Below are positions 29,614-34,167 of a stretch of 34,167 nucleotides of DNA, one piece after another. The stretch's first letter is position 1, and every line of letters begins with the position of its first letter. Both the position numbers and the translations under genes were made by a program. Source of the DNA: an uncultured Dokdonia sp. (GTDB lineage: Bacteria; Bacteroidota; Bacteroidia; Flavobacteriales; Flavobacteriaceae); assembly GCF_947492815.1 (NCBI RefSeq), contig NZ_CANLOB010000039.1, forward strand, positions 1 to 34,167, written 5' to 3'. The notes under the pieces are model-generated. The model ran no database searches. It had not been told where the DNA came from and worked only from the letters and a program-made list of their open reading frames with translations.

Positions 29614-31329
29614 ATGAAGAAACATACCAAAGATTTCTCTGCTATAGAAAATACGAATGAAGAGCAACTCCCTGTCGCAAAGCGTAAATTACATGACTGG
29701 ACACACTTTGCTGGATTGTATGCAGCAGAGCATGTAGCAGCTACCGAGTTTGTAATTGGAGCTACTTTTGTTGCCCTAGGAGCAAAAACAATGGATATCA
29801 TTATTGGTTTGCTTATAGGAAATATATTAGCAGTATTAAGTTGGTCATTAATTACAACACCCATTGCTGTTGATACTCGTTTGAGCTTGTACACCTACCT
29901 CAAAAAAATTGCAGGTAGTAATATGTCAAAACTATATGATTGGGCAAATGTCTTGATCTTTACAGTGATTTCTGCTGCGATGGTAACCGTTTCTGCAACA
30001 GCAGTTCGATTTGCATTTGATATTCCTGCACAACTCAATTGGTATCCTACAAATATTTGGTTTGTATTAATTGTATTATTAGTAGGAGCATTTGTAGTCT
30101 ATATTGCCATTTATGGCTTTAAAGCTGTTTCAGATTTTTCTGGAATATGTGCACCATGGCTTTTTGCAATGTTTACGAGTGGTGCGTTAGTACTACTCCC
30201 AGAATTGTCATTGAATGTAGTAGGAACAGTGCTTCCTGAAAACTGGGCTGAATTTGTTAGTATAGGAGATCAATCTATATGGACCGGTGTAAACAGTAAT
30301 GGAGAACCAGGTATAGGTCTAGTAGAAGTCATTGGTTTTGGTTGGGCAGCCAATACCATTACTCATTTTGGACTTATTGATATGGCATTACTACGATTTG
30401 CAAAAAAGAAATCTTATGGATTGGCGACCAGTACAGGAATGTTATTTGGTCATTATATCGCATGGATAGCAGCAGGTATTATGGGAGCAGGTGCAGCGGT
30501 TATTTTAGGAAAAACAATTGTTCAACTTGATCCTGGAGATGTTGCATTTTATGCTTTAGGTTGGTCTGGATTTGTCATTGTAATTGTAGCAGGGTGGACA
30601 ACGGCAATTACTAATTTATACCGAGCAGGATTAGCAGCACAAGCAATTTTCACAAAGCATTCACGTAGAAACACGACTTTAGCCGTTGGCGTAGGAATGA
30701 TCGTTATTGCCTGTTTTCCCTTTGTTTTTTCTCAAATATTACCTCTATTAACCTATGCAGGTTTATTAGTCACACCTGTAGGCGCCATCGTATTTGCTGA
30801 ACATCAGATTTTTCCGAAAATTGGCTACACCAGATACTGGTCAAAATATCAAGATTATATGCATAGTACACCCGCCATCGCTTCATGGGGATTGGGATTA
30901 ATTTTCGGGTTTGGTTTAAATGCTTTAGACATCATGTCTTTTTATTATTTATTCATCCCAACTTGGATTTTCACCATACTAATCTATACACTCTTAGCAA
31001 AAAGATATGGAGCCAAAAAGTCCTATCCTGAAGCTGAAGCTAAAGAAAAAGAGTTTAATGAATTGGTCGAAGAATATCAAGAAAAAGTAGCTGCCGAAGT
31101 ACCAAAAACAATAAAAGATACCAGTCTATTCTCAAAGATTTTAAAAGTAGGATCATATACTAGTCTAGCCATTACATTAATTTTAGCGATCAATGTGATG
31201 TTTGGCAGTGATGATAAAACAACATATAACGAAAATAGAGAACTATTTTATTCTTACGGTTTCATCTGCACTATAGCATATTTTATTTTAGCGTACTGGG
31301 CGATGAAAAGAGGAAAATCAAAAGCATAA
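29614..31329 (+). CDS. NCS1-like (purine-cytosine permease-like) transporter
   Basis: 571 residues with about 12 hydrophobic segments (for example IIIGLLIGNILAVLSWSLIT, IWFVLIVLLVGAFVVYIAIY, GFVIVIVAGWTTAI). The N-terminal AAEHVAATEFVIGATFVALG and the Gly-rich helices are like the nucleobase:cation symporter-1 family. A cytoplasmic charged segment (about 470-505; PEAEAKEKEFNELVEEYQE) and two more helices at the C-terminus make it longer than typical bacterial NCS1 proteins (about 420-500). Its place between a LacI regulator and a mannitol-dehydrogenase-family gene (11 and 19 nt gaps) suggests that it carries a polyol or sugar acid rather than a nucleobase. That is inference. Confidence 0.83.
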   Translation: MKKHTKDFSAIENTNEEQLPVAKRKLHDWTHFAGLYAAEHVAATEFVIGATFVALGAKTMDIIIGLLIGNILAVLSWSLITTPIAVDTRLSLYTYLKKIAGSNMSKLYDWANVLIFTVISAAMVTVSATAVRFAFDIPAQLNWYPTNIWFVLIVLLVGAFVVYIAIYGFKAVSDFSGICAPWLFAMFTSGALVLLPELSLNVVGTVLPENWAEFVSIGDQSIWTGVNSNGEPGIGLVEVIGFGWAANTITHFGLIDMALLRFAKKKSYGLATSTGMLFGHYIAWIAAGIMGAGAAVILGKTIVQLDPGDVAFYALGWSGFVIVIVAGWTTAITNLYRAGLAAQAIFTKHSRRNTTLAVGVGMIVIACFPFVFSQILPLLTYAGLLVTPVGAIVFAEHQIFPKIGYTRYWSKYQDYMHSTPAIASWGLGLIFGFGLNALDIMSFYYLFIPTWIFTILIYTLLAKRYGAKKSYPEAEAKEKEFNELVEEYQEKVAAEVPKTIKDTSLFSKILKVGSYTSLAITLILAINVMFGSDDKTTYNENRELFYSYGFICTIAYFILAYWAMKRGKSKA

Positions 31330-31348
31330 AAAATATAAAACACCCTCT

Positions 31349-32821
31349 ATGAAATTAAATACTCCTACCCTTTCTAAGATAAACAAAGAAATTTCTATTC
31401 CTATGTACAATAGGCAGAAATTAAAGTCAGGCATTATTCATATAGGGGTTGGCGGGTTTCATCGCTCTCACCAAGCTTACTACATACATCAATTACTCAC
31501 AAAACATACTGTTACTGACTGGGCTATAACAGGAATAGGCATACGAGAAGCAGATCGAAAAATGGCAGATGCCTTAAAAAAACAAAACGGTCTTTATACT
31601 TTAGTTACGCAGCATCCAAATGGAACCGTTGATAGCGAAATTATTGGTTCCATAAAAGACTATATATTAGCTATAGACACCCCACAATTGGCAATTGATA
31701 AAATGGCAGATCCCGACACCAAAATTGTATCCTTAACAATTACTGAAGGTGGCTATAATTTCAATCCAACAACAGGTCTTTTCAACTTTGAAAATCCCGA
31801 TATTCAACATGAATTGGCACATCCTAATGAGCCTAAGACTATTTATGGGTATCTGACTGCTGCACTTATAAAAAGACGTAAAAAAGGACTTCCTCCTTTT
31901 ACAATTATGTCTTGTGATAACATCCAACACAATGGAGATGTCGCGCGTAAAATGGTTTTAGCTTTCGCTAAAAAACAAGATCCAGAACTTTCAGATTGGA
32001 TAGAAAAAGAGGTGTGTTTCCCAAACACAATGGTAGACAGGATCACTCCAGTAGCAACAGCTGAAATTACTGAGTATTTGAAAAATAAATATGATTTGGA
32101 AGACGAGTTTCCTGTTGTATGCGAACCTTTTATTCAATGGGTAGTCGAAGATAATTTTTCAAATGGAAGACCTCCTCTTGAAAAAGTAGGGGTTCAATTT
32201 GTTCCAGACGTAACTCCCTATGAAAAAATGAAAATCCGTCTATTAAATGCTGGTCATTCTGTTTTGGGTATTCCTGGAGCATTATATGGACACCGCACAA
32301 TTGACGCTTGTATCGCTGATCCTATTTTTTTAAGATTAATGCGTCAATTTATGGATAAAGAAGCTACACCAATACTAGGCGATATAGAAGGCATTGATAT
32401 AGAAAAATATAAAGATAGTTTAGAAGAACGTTTTTCAAATCCAAATATCAAAGATGATGTGAGTAGAATTTGCTCAGAAAGTTCTGCAAAATTACCTAAG
32501 TTTTTAATTCCTACATTGAGAGAAAACTTAGAAAATGGAGGGAGTATAAAGTATGCTACATTCGTTATAGCTGCATGGTGTTTTTACAGTGATAAAGGGC
32601 TTACTAAAAATGGCACACCTCTCGAAATTATTGATAATCAAAAAGATAAGCTATATCAAGCAGCTAAAAACACTAAGCATACCACAAAAGCATTTTTAAA
32701 TGTATCTGAAATTTTTGGTGAATTACCAGAAAACGAAAGATTTATAAATGAATACACTTCAATGGTACAGGAAATTTATAAAGCAGACGATATTAGAGAA
32801 TTAATTGAACATCTACTATGA
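31349..32821 (+). CDS. Mannitol 2-dehydrogenase-family oxidoreductase
   Basis: 490 residues, a long-chain polyol dehydrogenase of the mannitol 2-dehydrogenase/fructuronate reductase family, NAD(P)-dependent and cytoplasmic. The N-terminal IIHIGVGGFHRSHQAYYIHQ is the cofactor fold. The catalytic motif MKIRLLNAGHS places Lys295, Asn300 and His303 at the same numbers as in Pseudomonas fluorescens mannitol 2-dehydrogenase. TITEGGYNF, SCDNIQHNG and PNTMVDRITP are also conserved. The likely reaction is mannitol to fructose, but arabinitol or uronate reduction cannot be excluded. Third gene of the LacI operon. No fructokinase is present in the window. Confidence 0.88.
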   Translation: MKLNTPTLSKINKEISIPMYNRQKLKSGIIHIGVGGFHRSHQAYYIHQLLTKHTVTDWAITGIGIREADRKMADALKKQNGLYTLVTQHPNGTVDSEIIGSIKDYILAIDTPQLAIDKMADPDTKIVSLTITEGGYNFNPTTGLFNFENPDIQHELAHPNEPKTIYGYLTAALIKRRKKGLPPFTIMSCDNIQHNGDVARKMVLAFAKKQDPELSDWIEKEVCFPNTMVDRITPVATAEITEYLKNKYDLEDEFPVVCEPFIQWVVEDNFSNGRPPLEKVGVQFVPDVTPYEKMKIRLLNAGHSVLGIPGALYGHRTIDACIADPIFLRLMRQFMDKEATPILGDIEGIDIEKYKDSLEERFSNPNIKDDVSRICSESSAKLPKFLIPTLRENLENGGSIKYATFVIAAWCFYSDKGLTKNGTPLEIIDNQKDKLYQAAKNTKHTTKAFLNVSEIFGELPENERFINEYTSMVQEIYKADDIRELIEHLL

Positions 32822-32888
32822 ATATGTCACCCAAATTCCATAAAAAATAAACGCATTCTGATGTTATGAGTTCATCATAAATAACAAG

Positions 32889-32896
32889 TACCTTTG
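32889..32896 (+). promoter_or_regulatory. -7 box of the glycosyltransferase gene
   Basis: TACCTTTG is an exact TAnnTTTG match, 18 nt before ATG 32915; no clear -33 TTG is seen. It overlaps the TTG 32894 that opens the frame, which argues that the real start is ATG 32915. Confidence 0.5.
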
Positions 32897-32914
32897 TTAT
32901 TCTCAATATACAAA

Positions 32915-33946
32915 ATGTCAGACCTTACAGCATCCAATCCGTCGCCCCTCGTTTCTATTATTATGGCCGTAAAAGATACAGCTCCGTATTTACATGCCTG
33001 TATCGATTCTATCATAGCACAAACCTATCAAAACTGGGAACTCATTGCCGTAAATGATCATAGTACTGATGCTACGCCTGAGATTTTGGACGCTTTCGCG
33101 AAAGCGGACTCAAGAATACGTGTATTTCATAGTGATACGCCTAAACTTATTCCGACCTTACAATACGGGTATCGAGAAGTTAAAGGCACACTCATTAATA
33201 GAATGGACTCTGATGATAAAATGCCTGATTACAAAATTCAAGTACTCGTAGATGAGTGGAATAAATACGGAAAAGGGCATGTGATTGCAGGAGGTACCGA
33301 ACATTTTGTAGACGAAGGCGAAGTAGGAGATGGTTTTTTACGCTATGAACGCTGGCTCAATGAAGTTGCGAGAACTAGTACACATTACCAACAGATTTAT
33401 AAAGAATGCGTCATCCCATCGCATTGCTGGCTCATTCATAAAGAAGATTTTGATGCAGTAGGTGCTTTTGATCCCATTGTATATCCAGAAGATTATGACC
33501 TCTGTTTTAGAATGTATCGTCATGGTTTAAAAGTTATGGGAATAAATGTCATTTTACATCACTGGAGAGATCGCTCTAATAGAATATCCCGAACGTGGGA
33601 GGAATATAAAGACAATCGTTATTTTGATTTAAAAATGCGTTTTTTCTATGAGATCGATAGAGATTATAGTAGACCTTTAATACTTTGGGGAGCTGGACGT
33701 AATGGTAAGGATATGGCAAAAATTTTACAATCGTACCAAGATACATTCCATTGGGTATCTAATAATTCAAAACAGATAGGCAAAGATATTTATGATGTAC
33801 GCATGCAATCTTTTGATGCTATTCCTACTATAGAAAACCCTCAAATTCTTATTGTTGTTTCTTCTCCAGATGGGAAGAAAGAAATTTTAGAACACCTCCA
33901 AAAATGGACTAAAAAACCCGTAGAAGACTATTGGTTTTTTGCATAG
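32915..33946 (+). CDS. Family 2 glycosyltransferase
   Basis: 343 residues from ATG 32915 (an upstream TTG at 32894 is unlikely because the promoter -7 box covers it). The GT-A fold opens PLVSIIMAVKDTAPYLHACI, then WELIAVNDHSTDATPEIL and the metal-binding motif NRMDSDDKMP (DSD). YPEDYDLCFRMYRHG holds the ED-type catalytic region. The C-terminal about 90 residues (LILWGAGRNGKDMAKIL, ILIVVSSPDGKKEIL) form an added alpha/beta domain with a GxGxxG-like loop, seen in some cell-surface glycan transferases. Donor and acceptor unknown. The palindrome at 33091-33106 encodes AFAKA within it. It probably works on surface polysaccharide in the cytoplasm. Confidence 0.88.
   Translation: MSDLTASNPSPLVSIIMAVKDTAPYLHACIDSIIAQTYQNWELIAVNDHSTDATPEILDAFAKADSRIRVFHSDTPKLIPTLQYGYREVKGTLINRMDSDDKMPDYKIQVLVDEWNKYGKGHVIAGGTEHFVDEGEVGDGFLRYERWLNEVARTSTHYQQIYKECVIPSHCWLIHKEDFDAVGAFDPIVYPEDYDLCFRMYRHGLKVMGINVILHHWRDRSNRISRTWEEYKDNRYFDLKMRFFYEIDRDYSRPLILWGAGRNGKDMAKILQSYQDTFHWVSNNSKQIGKDIYDVRMQSFDAIPTIENPQILIVVSSPDGKKEILEHLQKWTKKPVEDYWFFA
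33091..33106. repeat. Palindrome CGCTTTCGCGAAAGCG, copy 5 (inside a gene)
   Basis: Exact 16-mer inside the glycosyltransferase gene, in the same frame as the epimerase copy (GCT TTC GCG AAA GCG, AFAKA). Confidence 0.95.
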
Positions 33947-34044
33947 TCATCTTCTCGACGCTAGGAGAGATCACATAAGCTAGCTCAAAAAAGTAACTAA
34001 CAAGACCACAAACAAGTCTACTCAAGACGTACTCACTGTTATGC

Positions 34045-34079
34045 GATTTCTCGTCACTACGTTTCCCTCGAAATGACAG
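34045..34079. repeat. Dispersed intergenic repeat (TGTCATTTCGAG type)
   Basis: The minus strand reads CTGTCATTTCGAGGGAAACG followed by TAGTGACGAGAAATC, the form of a widespread bacterial intergenic repeat (TGTCATTTCGAGCGAAGCGAGAAATC-like). It lies between the glycosyltransferase gene and a transposase end. Family membership is from memory. Confidence 0.55.
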
Positions 34080-34100
34080 ATCTAGTCATCTCTGTAAAGG

Positions 34101-34167
34101 TTACCTAATTCGTTGACAGTTTTGATTAAATTTATTAGGTGCTAACCCGTCTAAGCTTTGATGTGGT
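34101..34167 (-). CDS. Transposase C-terminus (IS3-like integrase core), partial
   Basis: The minus strand reads PHQSLDGLAPNKFNQNCQRI then R and stop (TAA at 34103-34101); the frame continues beyond the window edge. The (R)PHxSLxGLxPxxF pattern is the usual C-terminal end of DDE integrase-core transposases of IS3-type elements. Only 21 residues are visible, so completeness and family are uncertain. It indicates a mobile element at the right edge. Confidence 0.7.
   Translation of the reverse strand, partial: PHQSLDGLAPNKFNQNCQRIR

Overview
The window looks like a chromosomal segment of a marine member of the Flavobacteriaceae (Bacteroidota). The base composition is AT-rich. Promoters match the Bacteroidota pattern TTG-N(18-23)-TAnnTTTG, and clear Shine-Dalgarno sequences are absent. 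There is a type IX secretion (T9SS) cargo followed by a PorP/SprF partner, and a carotenoid operon of the flavobacterial merR-crtI-crtB-crtZ type. A Dokdonia-like genus is only a guess. A 16-bp palindrome, CGCTTTCGCGAAAGCG, occurs five times in full and once in part.

Layout. 1-2738: FKBP-like calcium-repeat lipoprotein, Hsp15-like RNA-binding protein, phosphoribosyltransferase, shikimate kinase. 2814-3102: tRNA-Lys(UUU) and tRNA-Leu(GAG), each with a terminator. 3352-4041: three small genes for Cys-rich peptides with double-glycine-type leaders (RiPP-precursor-like), the third interrupted by an in-frame stop. 4264-5886: membrane TPR-AraC one-component regulator. 6186-15331: a roughly 2743-residue surface protein (two PKD-like domains, two BspA/DUF285 repeat blocks, fourteen Fn3-like modules, type B T9SS sorting domain) followed by a PorP/SprF protein.

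15399-22983, minus strand: a nine-gene run that I regard as the most novel part. In transcription order it encodes a small secreted protein, a lipoprotein, two exported caspase-like proteins with intact His/Cys dyads, two exported HExxH metallopeptidase-like proteins, a secreted protein with three Cys-rich repeats, a secreted paralogue sharing its N-terminus, and a TPR-TM-LytTR regulator. Spacing is 3, 11, 3, -1, 3, 60, 243 and 6 nt. Upstream are two 12-bp direct repeats 21 bp apart, the geometry LytTR proteins bind, so a self-contained regulon is plausible.

23352-27054, plus strand: a CarH-like B12 photoreceptor/repressor (Wx9EH and ExHxxG motifs present) followed by crtI, crtB and crtZ, a near-complete zeaxanthin route without a lycopene cyclase. 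27211-27399: another double-glycine Cys-rich peptide. 27529-28521: nucleoside-sugar epimerase. 28604-32821: LacI regulator, NCS1-like permease and a mannitol-2-dehydrogenase-family enzyme, a likely polyol or sugar-acid utilisation operon. 32915-33946: family 2 glycosyltransferase. The right edge carries a dispersed intergenic repeat and the C-terminal end of a transposase on the minus strand.
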